Source: Zasmidium citrigriseum (Eukaryota > Ascomycota > Dothideomycetes > Mycosphaerellales > Mycosphaerellaceae). From it: a DNA stretch of 64,000 nt. Location: positions 62,001 through 126,000 of the forward strand of contig NHNW01000056.1 of assembly GCA_002786025.1 (NCBI GenBank), written 5' to 3'. The notes beneath the pieces are model-generated. The model saw only the letters and a list, made by a program, of their open reading frames with translations, ran no database searches and was not told the origin of the DNA. A program made the translations under genes and the position numbers. This document shows positions 1 to 9,273 of this stretch, in pieces. Each line of letters begins with the position of its first letter. Position 1 is the stretch's first letter.

Positions 1-1188
1 ACCCTTGTCATACAGGCGCTACGGTCAGCTGAGCTGAGTGAGCAGATTGAGGACGTCGTATATCGCATCACCTTCTGCGGCGGTGGCGAGGAGAACACAG
101 AAGCCGATCCCGCCCGCCACGTCCTCCTCTTGGCTTGTGTGCGGGCAAACGTCATCTCGCCGCTGCATCCATGCCCAGAGCCTGTGAAGATCGTCTTGCA
201 AATACTCTCGCAGGCTGTTTGGCGGACTATTCGATTGTTTGAAGAGATCGAGCGAGAGAAGCAGCGCCAAGCGAAAGCTGCGATCCGAGAGGCAGAGGCG
301 AAAGCTCGACGAAGAATCGAGCAACGCGTCCGGTATGCCGCATACCACGTTGCCCTGGTTGCCGGTAACGATGACCGCGCACGCTTCCGCCAGCGCTTCG
401 CTCAGCTCCCAGCTGAGCTGCGATGCAACGTCTTCAAGCAGCTCATCTGTGTCCTGGGCTTGCCATCATCTAGCTTCGAGAACGACAATCTGGAGAAGAT
501 TATGCGAAGCACGCTCGACCCGCTCTGCGATGCAAGTCATGAGCTCTCCGAGGGACTCAGAGTCAAGTCGATGGTGTTGACTAGGTCCGAAGCAGATATG
601 AACGCTCTCATTATGGCATACGGAGAGGAGATCAAGGAACAGGCCGTCAAGTGCATTACTCTCGCCACCGAAACGGGTCAATGGCCTAACGCAGCGAATC
701 CGAACCGCACGCCCATCCCAGCCGCCCTCGTTCCGTTCAAGCAACACATCCAGCGGCTCTCCCTCGAGATCGTACTCCCGCATTTTGGCCATACTTGCAT
801 CCCGGCTGCCCTCTTCCAGGTACAAGAGCAACTGCACAAGCTCACGACAGATTGGGCCCCGCAGCTGAAAAGCTTCAGTCTCGAGATCGTCAACATGGTC
901 GACTCTGCGCGGTCGGCCAGGACGTACAAACGTCGCATCCCGGGCAAGATGTTTCAGTACGAGGTCACTACTATTGAAGCTGAACTCGCTAGCGTCGTAG
1001 AGAGCATGAAGAAGCTTGACGTCCAGGAGAAGATCGTAAGGTATCTTTGTGATGCAGAAGCGGAGGCCTGGTCAAATATGAGCCCGAACTCCTCAGGAAA
1101 TGGAAAGGGAGAGGACAGGAAGGGCATGGGCGCGATAGAGGTGGTACAGGAGATGATGGGGTCCAAGGGAGCGTGGTTTGAGGTCTGA
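1..1188 (+). CDS. F-box-like protein A1 (family A), 5' partial
   Basis: The frame is open from the first base, so the start codon lies to the left; 395 codons are visible before TGA at 1186-1188. No ATG near the left edge is a credible start, and by comparison with A2 roughly 75-90 N-terminal residues are missing. Visible residues 136-145 read LPAELRCNVF, matching the F-box-like core of A2-A6. A charged stretch before it (E/K/R/A-rich, about residues 75-105) is probably helical or coiled coil. The C-terminus aligns with A2 and A3: an LFQxQ(D/E)xxxKL segment, a basic R-P-rich patch, then LDVQEKIVRYLC and a short tail ending in an aromatic residue plus EV. Function is unknown; an SCF adaptor role is inference from the motif. 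Confidence 0.8.
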   Translation, partial: TLVIQALRSAELSEQIEDVVYRITFCGGGEENTEADPARHVLLLACVRANVISPLHPCPEPVKIVLQILSQAVWRTIRLFEEIEREKQRQAKAAIREAEAKARRRIEQRVRYAAYHVALVAGNDDRARFRQRFAQLPAELRCNVFKQLICVLGLPSSSFENDNLEKIMRSTLDPLCDASHELSEGLRVKSMVLTRSEADMNALIMAYGEEIKEQAVKCITLATETGQWPNAANPNRTPIPAALVPFKQHIQRLSLEIVLPHFGHTCIPAALFQVQEQLHKLTTDWAPQLKSFSLEIVNMVDSARSARTYKRRIPGKMFQYEVTTIEAELASVVESMKKLDVQEKIVRYLCDAEAEAWSNMSPNSSGNGKGEDRKGMGAIEVVQEMMGSKGAWFEV

Positions 1189-1576
1189 GAGTCGAGTGTG
1201 GAGTACAAAGGCGTGATAGAAGGGGTCATGGAACGGGAGAAACAAAGGCCTCTTTGAACGATTCTGCGCGCAGATGGTCAGCCTAGCTGCATCTCCTCCA
1301 TTTCAAGCGACGATAGGGTAGCTATAGCAGAGTTAAGCAGCACAGTTATTAGCATCGTCCAAGACACACCCCTCCTGTCTTCATCATGGGCCTCAGAAGT
1401 GAGCGCGCCAATTCACGGGAGAAGCCGCGTGATGGCCCCCAACCAGGCCAGTCGATCCCCAAATTTTGTCGCGATCTCGAGCTTCATTCCCACGCCGCTA
1501 CCTCTCCATCCACGCCGTCATGCTTCCGTCCCGCCCCTTCTCGATTGCATCGTTTCTCGGGGATCACGCCGCCACC
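1189..1576. other. intergenic A1-A2
   Basis: Spacer of 388 bp in the tandem array. It holds the A1 3' end and the A2 leader. A GCCGCCACC context directly before the ATG at 1577 supports that start. No other feature seen. Confidence 0.6.
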
Positions 1577-2983
1577 ATGAAACGTGAACGGCAGCTACAG
1601 CTGCAAAAGCGCATCTCCGGCGCCTTCGCCACCCCTCGCGGCCCTCTCCTGGAAGCCGAAGCGGGCGACGCAAACGGCGTGGAAGACATCATCAAGACCG
1701 AGATCCAGAGGGGCTCGAAAGCCAAAGGCATCAAACTCGCCTTGTACGCGGCGTATGGCCACTCGCAGCTCATCCCTCCTCCCGCCGCCCTCATCCAAGC
1801 CGCCATCAATCTCCGCAGCGCCATCTTGAACGGAGCCATCGAGCTTCGTCAACAATGCCCCTCTACTTACCATGTGCGTAAGATGGTCGAGCATTCTCGA
1901 GTCGTTGGAGACATCCGCTACGTCGTCGGCCACCAGCAGTATCTGTCGCCGGAACACCGCGAGCACGATGCCATTATGAGTGCCTTGCACGAATTTTGCG
2001 TCTCGCAGGGTGTGGTGACGATGGAGTTTGCCCGGTCGAAGGTGTTCCTCACTGTTCTTCCCATCCTCGCTGTCGCCGTCCATCGGATGCAGCACCCACG
2101 AATCCATTGGCGGGAATGGGAAATCAAGGTGGCGAGGTATCGGTCCTACCTCTGGGCCTGCAAGAGAGCCGCGAACTCTCGTGTCCGTCTGCTTGCTGGT
2201 CTGAAGAAGCTGTCTGCAGAGCTTCGACTCAAGGTCTTCGGCGCCTTGGCTACCCACATTCTTCCAGGGGCCGCGTGGACAGGAGACGAAGACCGACTCG
2301 CAGACGCCGTTGAATCAATGGTCAATGCCCTCAGTGAGATCAAAGCTGGCACTCCCAAGGCCACTGACGGCTCTCTACGACTCCGGCGATTGAGCCCCGT
2401 GCCCAGTGCCATTGTCGCGGGCTTTACCGAAGAGATCGAAGAGGCTGTCATCAGCTCAGGCTTCATCCGTTTCCAAGCTCAGTTTCCCACCAGGACCGAG
2501 ACTCGACTGCCATACCCAGCATTCCTCGAGCCACGCAAGCACCTCATCAAGCGCCTTCATCTCCATACCATCATGAAGCACAGTGCCACGGCCTGCTACC
2601 CAAGAGACCTCTTCCAGCTCCAAGACAACGTCCCCAAGCTCAAGGCCTGGATCCCAAATCTCGAATCCTTGAAGCTCGATATCGTCTACAAAGGCGGCAG
2701 CCACCATCTCCGCACTTTCCAGGCTCGCCTTCCTAGACGAGATGAGACGACGATGCTGGAGGAGTTGATGACGCTCGTTGTTCAGATGTATGAGTTGGAT
2801 GTTAAGGAGAGGATCGTGCGGTTCTTGTGTGATGAGGCTGCCAATGACTGGGAGAGGGAGCAGAAAGCCGGGGTACAGGATGGCAGGGAGATGAGTGTTG
2901 CTCTAAAGGATAGCACGGAGATGGAAGTCTACGATATTGCGGCGGGCTTGACCACTGGAGACGGGGCTTCATTCCTGATTTGA
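1577..2983 (+). CDS. F-box-like protein A2 (family A)
   Basis: Intronless, 468 aa. The start at 1577 has a near-perfect Kozak context (GCCGCCACCATGA); an in-frame ATG at 1520 would add 19 residues. The N-terminus carries FATPRG, shared exactly with A3, followed by a segment like YGHSQLIPPP that recurs across the family as FGxSQxLP. The F-box-like core LSAELRLKVFGAL is near residue 211. The C-terminal half has a conserved FxxQFPTRxxxRLPYP block, LFQLQDNVPKLKAW, and LDVKERIVRFLCDE close to the end. The shared N-module, core and C-module in fixed order identify it as a paralogue of A1 and A3. I recognise no named domain beyond the degenerate F-box-like core. Likely cytosolic or nuclear: no signal peptide or membrane segment. 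Confidence 0.85.
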   Translation: MKRERQLQLQKRISGAFATPRGPLLEAEAGDANGVEDIIKTEIQRGSKAKGIKLALYAAYGHSQLIPPPAALIQAAINLRSAILNGAIELRQQCPSTYHVRKMVEHSRVVGDIRYVVGHQQYLSPEHREHDAIMSALHEFCVSQGVVTMEFARSKVFLTVLPILAVAVHRMQHPRIHWREWEIKVARYRSYLWACKRAANSRVRLLAGLKKLSAELRLKVFGALATHILPGAAWTGDEDRLADAVESMVNALSEIKAGTPKATDGSLRLRRLSPVPSAIVAGFTEEIEEAVISSGFIRFQAQFPTRTETRLPYPAFLEPRKHLIKRLHLHTIMKHSATACYPRDLFQLQDNVPKLKAWIPNLESLKLDIVYKGGSHHLRTFQARLPRRDETTMLEELMTLVVQMYELDVKERIVRFLCDEAANDWEREQKAGVQDGREMSVALKDSTEMEVYDIAAGLTTGDGASFLI

Positions 2984-3983
2984 AGTGCATCATCTCCGTC
3001 CATTGGAGGTCTGCTAACCGACCAATGCGTTGACGATTGGCTCTGTCCAACGTTCTTGGCGAGAGTCAGTCATGAAAGTAGTCTGCAATGCAATGAATAA
3101 TAGTCCAGCGCAAGACAATCCATACGCTCAATCGAAGGCAGAAAGCCTCAGCTCCCCGTGCCCCTAATGCTTCGCATGCCCGTCCTTCCCGCTTGTGGGA
3201 CTATCTACGTATGTGGCCCAACAGTACGATGCTAACTTCCAGTGATCTTCACGATCCTCTGTCTGTGACCATGCTATCGATAACATCGTAATACTACGGC
3301 TAATCAGCACACCAAACGACGGGAGAGCTAAAGCTTTCATACCAAATCAAGCGGTCACAAATGCAGCATCTCGCTCTAGAACTCCAAGTGTTAGTAGAGC
3401 TGTCTCCGTACTTTGAGCCTTGTTCTCAATGGCTGTTGCACCGTCTGGATGCCACAGACGATAGCAAGGAGAAAGAGTACGCTCTTTGCAGTACAACATC
3501 CTACTGATCTAAGATGTCCTAAGGAACAGACTCGCTGACACTTGCGATGGATCATTCGGAGCTGCAGTCCTCCTTCGATGGATTCAGGTCTTTGAAGCAG
3601 CAATTCGGAGTAGGTGGAAATCAAATCTTCAAGAATGCCGTCTCTGAAAGCCGATGCCGTTCTCGAAAGCTTTTGCACTGTGTGGGCGCCATAGTCAACA
3701 ATGATCTGCAAGAGACCAGTCTATTGAAAGGAAATGTCTTCTGGAAATCAAGCGCCTCGCATGAAGAAGCCGCGCCAACGTTGAGCACGATTCGCGTGCG
3801 GGGGCCGATTCACTAAAGTGGGGCCGAGTCACGGCCGCTCCGGGATTCTCGCGCTGCCAGCTTCTGACTCTTCTTTCTGCCCGCACCCGCACGAACCCAA
3901 CCTCACACACCAACCCCGAGGAGCCTCTTCCCAAACTACACCATTTCCCACACGAGCTCGCAGCTACCGACCCAACCTGCAGC
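2984..3983. other. intergenic A2-A3
   Basis: A 1 kb spacer with scattered short ORFs and no coding signal I trust. The last 150 bp before A3 are pyrimidine/AC-rich, as expected for a fungal promoter and leader. Confidence 0.6.
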
Positions 3984-5396
3984 ATGCCCATCACCCGCTT
4001 GCAGCACAAGTCCGCCGAGGACGCCAAAGCCGCCGAGAGAGATGTCCGCTTCGCCAACTTCAAGAGCGACTTGCTCATGGATGAGCTCCACGACAACTTC
4101 GCGACCCCGCGTGGCGACCACCACGACGACTCGACCCTCCCAGCTCAAGTCCGCGCACTTGTCAAAGCAGTTGAACATCGCCATTCTGGCGCCGTGTTGA
4201 AGAGTGCTCTCTGGCGGGAGTTTGGCAAGTCGCGGCTGCTTCCTGGGCCCTATACATTGCTCAGTGGAGCGGAGCGGCTTGTCAACAACATCAAGAGCCG
4301 ACTCGGTGCGACGAATGATAGGGAGCTACAGGCTGTGGTGGAGGGCGTGGCCTCGATCGAGACGTGGCGTGAGATGAAGCGAGTGGTGGAGAAGCAGTGG
4401 CTACTCGCGAAGACTCCGAAGTACATGGAGACATTCCAGCGCCTCCTCAAGATCTCTGAGGAGCACAAAGTCGTCGCGGAGAAGTCGCTGAGCGACGAAG
4501 CGTTCCTGGACACTCTCTGGATCCTTGCAGTTGCTGTCATGCGGTCGACTGATACCGAGGACGGTCGTAAGACATGGCAAGCCAAGGTCAATGGCTACCG
4601 CAACTACTACCGCGAGTGCAAGCGTCAATCAGTGGCCCAAGCAGACCTTTTGGACCGCCTCTCCACTATTCCACCCGAACTCCGCGCCATGGTGTTCTGC
4701 AATCTCGCCAAGATCGCCTTTACACGCCGCAGCTGGGAGGGCACTGAGAACGGCCTCGCCAAAGCAGTGGTTGCTGTGATTCATCCCTTCACCAACAGCA
4801 TGGCCCAGTTTAAGGCACAAGATGGCACGAATGCCACGCTCAACCTCTTCAAGCGCGAGATCGAAGACGCAGTCATCACGTCCACGGCCATCCGATGTCC
4901 AGCGCAGTTTCCGACGCACGTCAGCCCGATTCGACTCCCGTATCCCGACTTCCTCTTTCCGCGAAAGCACCTCATCAAGCACTTCCACCTTCAGTTCACC
5001 ATTCCCTTCCGTCAGACGGGAGGGTACCCAATCGACCTCTATCGCCTTCAAGACAACATCCCCAACCTCAAGTTCTTCCTGCCGAACCTGTCATCTCTCC
5101 AGCTCGACATTGTCAACACTTTCATCGGCACCGCCGCCGATAGAGAGCGCATGGGACCGAGACAGGAGTTCGCTGCGCGCATGCCGGCACGAGGTCTCAC
5201 CACTTTGGAGAAGGAGGTGGGGAAGTTGATCGAGAGAGTCAAGCTGCTCGAGGTGGGCGAGAGATCTGTGAGATTGTGGACGGGAAATGAGAAGATGATT
5301 GGAATGGAGGCCGTTACTCAGGATGGGAAGTCAATGGAGGAGGAGGCGTTGGTGGAGCAGATGATGATTGGGGACGGAGTTTTGTTTGAGATATGA
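3984..5396 (+). CDS. F-box-like protein A3 (family A)
   Basis: Intronless, 470 aa, ATG at 3984 after a C/A-rich leader. The N-terminus has FATPRGDHHDD, matching A2, then FGKSRLLPGP, the family FGxSQxLP segment. The F-box-like core IPPELRAMVFCNL lies near residue 228. The C-terminal region contains FPTHxxxIRLPYPDFLFPRK, LYRLQDNIPNLKFFLPNL, an acidic/basic linker and LEVGERSVRLW, ending GDGVLFEI much as A2 ends GDGASFLI. A1, A2 and A3 form one sub-branch of the array; A4-A6 form another. Function unknown; substrate adaptor is an inference. Confidence 0.85.
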   Translation: MPITRLQHKSAEDAKAAERDVRFANFKSDLLMDELHDNFATPRGDHHDDSTLPAQVRALVKAVEHRHSGAVLKSALWREFGKSRLLPGPYTLLSGAERLVNNIKSRLGATNDRELQAVVEGVASIETWREMKRVVEKQWLLAKTPKYMETFQRLLKISEEHKVVAEKSLSDEAFLDTLWILAVAVMRSTDTEDGRKTWQAKVNGYRNYYRECKRQSVAQADLLDRLSTIPPELRAMVFCNLAKIAFTRRSWEGTENGLAKAVVAVIHPFTNSMAQFKAQDGTNATLNLFKREIEDAVITSTAIRCPAQFPTHVSPIRLPYPDFLFPRKHLIKHFHLQFTIPFRQTGGYPIDLYRLQDNIPNLKFFLPNLSSLQLDIVNTFIGTAADRERMGPRQEFAARMPARGLTTLEKEVGKLIERVKLLEVGERSVRLWTGNEKMIGMEAVTQDGKSMEEEALVEQMMIGDGVLFEI

Positions 5397-5979
5397 GGTC
5401 GCTGGATGAGTTTACAAAAGGCTTGATACCAGGCGTTATGATGGTGTGAAGGCGAAGTGAAAGGCCTGTTTTGGATGGTCTGAAAGTTTCTGGGCACGAA
5501 GCAGGGCCGTTGACATGGAGGCACTGAACAGGGGCGCCCGGCATGAGGGAACACAGAGCCTTTGGATACAGCCAACAATGTGTAGATGTGCGTACAGGTA
5601 GCCCGCCGATCCGAGACGAACGTACCATGATTCGAAATAGCTGCCACGACTCTCAGTTCTCGATGTTGTCTCGATGTCTACAACCAGAGGCTATCGGAAG
5701 GAATACAATAGACCGCACCCATGTGCGTTGCAGGTGCAATATCTGCGGCACACGTATTGGAATTGTCTCATTGTGTAATGAAACCGCCCACGATGGTTGA
5801 GGGGCTGCTCTCATCACCATCTTCGCGTATGATATGAAAAGAGCATGGAGCACGACGCGTTCCTGCGACCATTTGCGGTGATGGTGATGGGAGATGATGT
5901 ATTATGTGAGTTATTACTGACACGCGCACGCGAAGTTGTGTCGACGCGCTGAAACACCAAAAAAAGATATCGACCCTCT

Positions 5980-6052
5980 GCTCCGCGCGAGAATCGAACT
6001 TTCACCCTAACAGCTACGCGTCAAAGTCACAACCACTCAGCCACCCTCGCGT
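5980..6052 (-). pseudogene. tRNA-like relic
   Basis: On the minus strand an exact A box (TGGCTGAGTGG, 6033-6043) is followed about 32 nt later by a near-consensus B box (AGTTCGATTCT, 5990-6000). The 5' flank GACGCGA resembles fungal tRNA-Ser acceptor stems. However, the T stem pairs at only 3 of 5 positions, the acceptor arms do not pair, and no clean anticodon stem forms. I read this as a decayed type II tRNA gene or a tRNA-derived promoter relic. Confidence 0.35.
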
Positions 6053-6276
6053 CTTCTCATCCGTACGCACAGACAAGCCCTCTCCCGACCCCAAAAAGTA
6101 AAACCTCCTACCCGGGAAGCAAAACCTTAGGGCGCACGTCCAAGGATAAACCCCATCCCACACACAAAGGCAGCTGTTCGTAAACACCGCAGTGTGCTCA
6201 CCGTATCAAGGCAGGGACAGATGTTTTTGGTCGAAAGACTCGTGACCAGACTAGCTGGGAGGCATGCCTCACGCTC

Positions 6277-6295
6277 GACCCCGGAAGCCGGGGTC
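6277..6295. other. short perfect hairpin
   Basis: GACCCCGG-AAG-CCGGGGTC: an 8-bp perfect inverted repeat with a 3-nt loop in otherwise featureless spacer. It could be a palindromic protein-binding site or chance. Confidence 0.4.
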
Positions 6296-6684
6296 ACTTG
6301 AGAATACGAGATACGAAATTTGACACTTTGGGCTGACGATCACGGTAGAGAGGGGAGAACGTACCTGATTGGTTCGTGAATGTGTTTTGGTTTATAGAGG
6401 TTGGTGATGAAGGGGATTAGGTAAGCGGGAGTGACTAGCGGGGGTCGCTGCTTCCCGCGCACCTCGACCTTCTCTCTTCTCAGGCTACCTACAAACAACG
6501 CCGCACTCACGCACTTCTCGCTCTCGTCCTCGCATCGCTTTTTGCACTGCGCCGTGAGTTTCCTTGCTCGCTGTCGCCCAAGACGACAGAGACTTCACCA
6601 CCAAGCCGCTCGCATTCTCAACTGCTTCCGTCCGCCTCTCCCAGTGACGACAGTCCAAGCGACCAGCCTCAGAGTCCATCAAAC

Positions 6685-7965
6685 ATGACCGACCCGAGCG
6701 ACGGAGACGACATGCCCGCCGACGGAATCACGAGCCATAACATGCCCCTTACCAATGCCGCCAACATGCTGCCTGCCACTGACGGCGCCACCTCGCCCAC
6801 CGCCGCGACCTCATCTGAAGACTCCTCCGAATGCAAGCTCCTCTCGATCCCGCCTGAAATGCGGAACATCATCTACGAGCATTGCCTCCGTCACGACCGC
6901 CGAAGCCGGAGGCTTGCATGTCCAGCACTTCTCGCCACTTGCAAGCAGATCTACGAGGAAGCCAAGCAGTACTTCTACGCCGAGAGTGCTTTCTCTATGA
7001 GCATCGAGATCGCGGACGACGATCCCTTCTCTTCCGATTGTCCACCAAAGCTCAAAATCACCGGCGACTTGCGTACCGAATATCGCGAGCTCTTGCCTCT
7101 GGAGGTCTATGCGGAGCTGCCGAAGACCTTGAAGCAAGTCCCGACTGTGAAGGTTGAAGTCATCGCACCCACGCATAGAGAGGCAGTTGAGTACTTTCCA
7201 CTGTCGAACTTCCTCTATACCTTGTGCAATTTCCTATCAGCCGAGGATTCCAAAGTCAAGAGGTTCGAGTTTCGCATCAAGACGCTGCAAGCTTCGCCAC
7301 ACTACCATCGGGCCTACACCCGATGGCCCAACCCGCCCGCAGCGCTGAAGAGTCTCGACTGGCACGCATTGTGGGGATCGTGGCAGCTATTCTACCCGCT
7401 TGCAAAGCTGGGTACCCGAATGTCGATCCATCTACCTGGACTGCCAGTGCCGTTCCAATACTGGAAGAGGGCAATCATACACGATGGGAAGATACGCCGC
7501 AATCTACCTGAAGTCATGACTTTCCGCGCATTCGACCGCTACCTGGAGGTCAAGCAGCGGTACGAGGCTTTGGCGGCGACATTCGACACCATTTCCAAGA
7601 GCCCCAAGAGACGGGACAAGCCACAATTCCGACGCCTCCTCATGATTGATCAGAACCTGGAGGACGTGACCCGTGGCCTGACTGAAGGCTTCGATGGCCC
7701 TGACTGGTACAGACCAAGCCATGATGCGCAGATCATGGAGAGGTTGAAATGGGCAAGCTTTGGCATTGATCTGGGGGAGAAGTGTGACGAGAATGTCGAC
7801 ATGGCGGCCGAGGAGGGATTTAGTTGGCGTTTGGAGTCTCGTGCGTACACGGCGCCCCGCGTCATCGCACGCTGGACTGATGTACAGAATCGTGCCTGTT
7901 CCAATGCGTTGAAGGCTGCCCTGATGAAGGAGGTGGAAGTTCTGGAGGATGAGGAGAGAGAGTAG
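6685..7965 (+). CDS. F-box-like (LPxEMRxxIYxH type) protein
   Basis: Intronless, 426 aa, ATG at 6685. A 50-residue low-complexity N-terminus (A/T/S/P) precedes LLSIPPEMRNIIYEHCLR (residues 52-69). It continues with a segment reading LLATCKQIYEEAKQYFY, the classic arrangement in the abundant fungal F-box-like/2EXR-type proteins: an LPxEIRxxIY core, then CKxIxxEAxxxFY about 25 residues later. The rest has conserved tryptophans but no catalytic motif I recognise. It interrupts family A but is not a member: it lacks the AFEDxGW module and the family A C-terminus. Role unknown; protein-protein adaptor is the family expectation. Confidence 0.85.
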   Translation: MTDPSDGDDMPADGITSHNMPLTNAANMLPATDGATSPTAATSSEDSSECKLLSIPPEMRNIIYEHCLRHDRRSRRLACPALLATCKQIYEEAKQYFYAESAFSMSIEIADDDPFSSDCPPKLKITGDLRTEYRELLPLEVYAELPKTLKQVPTVKVEVIAPTHREAVEYFPLSNFLYTLCNFLSAEDSKVKRFEFRIKTLQASPHYHRAYTRWPNPPAALKSLDWHALWGSWQLFYPLAKLGTRMSIHLPGLPVPFQYWKRAIIHDGKIRRNLPEVMTFRAFDRYLEVKQRYEALAATFDTISKSPKRRDKPQFRRLLMIDQNLEDVTRGLTEGFDGPDWYRPSHDAQIMERLKWASFGIDLGEKCDENVDMAAEEGFSWRLESRAYTAPRVIARWTDVQNRACSNALKAALMKEVEVLEDEERE

Positions 7966-8814
7966 GACGAGAGCAAGGATCGATTGACGGAATGTGATGG
8001 TATGGATAGGGCGTTTTACAATATGCAATGCTCTCAGCTTGTTTGCGACAGTCAGAAGAGGAGACCGACGAAGAGACCTCGAGCGAAGGGATAGCTGAAT
8101 ACGACGTCCAACAATGGCATTTATCTGTATTGTCAGAGGTGCCGGCTGTACATATCTCTCTGCTCATGGTTTCTAGATCGATCCAGTCGATGAGGAACCT
8201 TTCCAACGTAGCATTGAATGTTCTCAGTGTTTCCAATTGAATCCGTAAGAGCCATTTTGAAATCCTTTTCCCGCCATGGAGTTTGAGTCCACGCACTCTG
8301 TAAGTAGACGACTGGCTGAAAGCTCTCGCGGATAATGACGCCGATGCATACGAGTGTTTAGTCGGGTCCTGGTCTCTGATCGCCGGAGCAGAATGTCGAC
8401 GGTACACCCACACTCCGAGTGCGCTGGTCGACAGTGCTTTTGGCGAGATAAGCATCAAAATACCATATGCTACGTTCAGAATAAAGACGTGCCCAGCTCC
8501 TGACATTGGAATCGTGAGTGCTGCTCGTGAAGCCACCCATTGGCCACGGTTTCCTAGCGTGACTCTTCGCGAAAGCCAAATTCTTGTGCATGTGCGATCG
8601 CAAAGCCCGCTGCCCGCTGGCCGACTTCTGAACTTCATCACTCCACTTTCTCTCCTTCTTCTCTCTGCCACACTGCACACCAACCAGCAGACTGAACCAT
8701 ATCCGACAATTCTGAAGCCGCTCTCTCCATTCCAGCACTCTTGACCACGCATTCGCGCAGCACACCCAGACATTGTCGCAGGCACGTCGCTGTCGACACT
8801 CGACATTCGGCGCA
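7966..8814. other. intergenic with ATGTGC promoter element
   Basis: An 849-bp spacer. The right end holds a TGCATGTGCG element (8587-8600) of the kind found ahead of A4-A6, then a CT-rich leader. A long minus-strand open frame crossing this spacer has no homology-like features and is treated as chance. Confidence 0.5.
8587..8600 (+). promoter_or_regulatory. GCATGTGC element upstream of orphan A module
   Basis: TGCATGTGCGATCG lies 228 bp upstream of the ATG at 8815. The same GCATGTGC(A/G) core stands 144-195 bp upstream of A4, A5 and A6. Confidence 0.4.
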
Positions 8815-9060
8815 ATGGCTGACGAGGCCCATTCAAGGCACGTTGCGCTAGGGAATGATATACTGGCGGCATTCGAGGACCGCGGCTGGCAGTGGACTGA
8901 TGAAGAGGTGGTTGATGGAAGAAAGGAACTACTACACGACCAGCGCACATCGAAAACCTTTAGTCTTGGCCCAGATCACCTACGCTTGCATGTTGCTCGG
9001 CTCCTTGCCTCACTTCCAGCAGTCGAAATGAGCCGACTGGGACGAGCAGTTGCAGGAAAA
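8815..9060 (+). pseudogene. orphan N-terminal module of a family A gene
   Basis: From the ATG at 8815 the frame encodes about 70 residues that match the family A N-terminus: ALGNDILAAFEDRGWQWTDE, then LRLHVARLLASLP. This copy resembles A6 (ALGNDILSAFEDHGWHWTDE) more than the module of A4 itself. After about residue 70 the similarity stops and some 80 codons of promoter-like sequence follow, ending at the A4 ATG in the same frame. It is best read as the 5' remnant of another array member. Because no stop intervenes, a 660-aa protein with two N-modules is also possible from the ATG at 8815. Confidence 0.6.
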
Positions 9061-9118
9061 TTCGAATCGTGTTTTATTTTCTTCCTTAGCGTACCTTCCG
9101 ATCAATTAAGACTTCATA

Positions 9119-9130
9119 GATGTGCAAACG
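9119..9130 (+). promoter_or_regulatory. ATGTGCA element upstream of A4
   Basis: GATGTGCAAACG lies about 155 bp before the A4 ATG, inside the non-homologous linker between the orphan module and A4. Its presence supports an independent A4 promoter here. Confidence 0.4.
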
Positions 9131-9273
9131 AGAATCCCGCTTTCGCTTACCAGGACCCTGAAAGTCCTTACTTGTCAAAACACCTTCACGTTGTGTGGCT
9201 TCACCCGTACGCTCACTTCTACGATCACTCCATCGCTCACTTCAGCCTTCATTTCGCCCCAAGATCCCACGCC

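Larger units (their letters stand above)
5397..6684. other. intergenic A3 to single F-box-like gene
   Basis: A 1.3 kb spacer holding a tRNA-like relic (5980-6052, minus strand) and a perfect short hairpin (6277-6295). Otherwise only short overlapping ORFs without codon structure. Confidence 0.55.

Noticed and set aside
7862..8950. 362-codon minus-strand open frame
   Set aside because: Overlaps the 3' end of the 6685 gene and the orphan A module on the other strand; Ser/Arg/Pro-rich without domain features.
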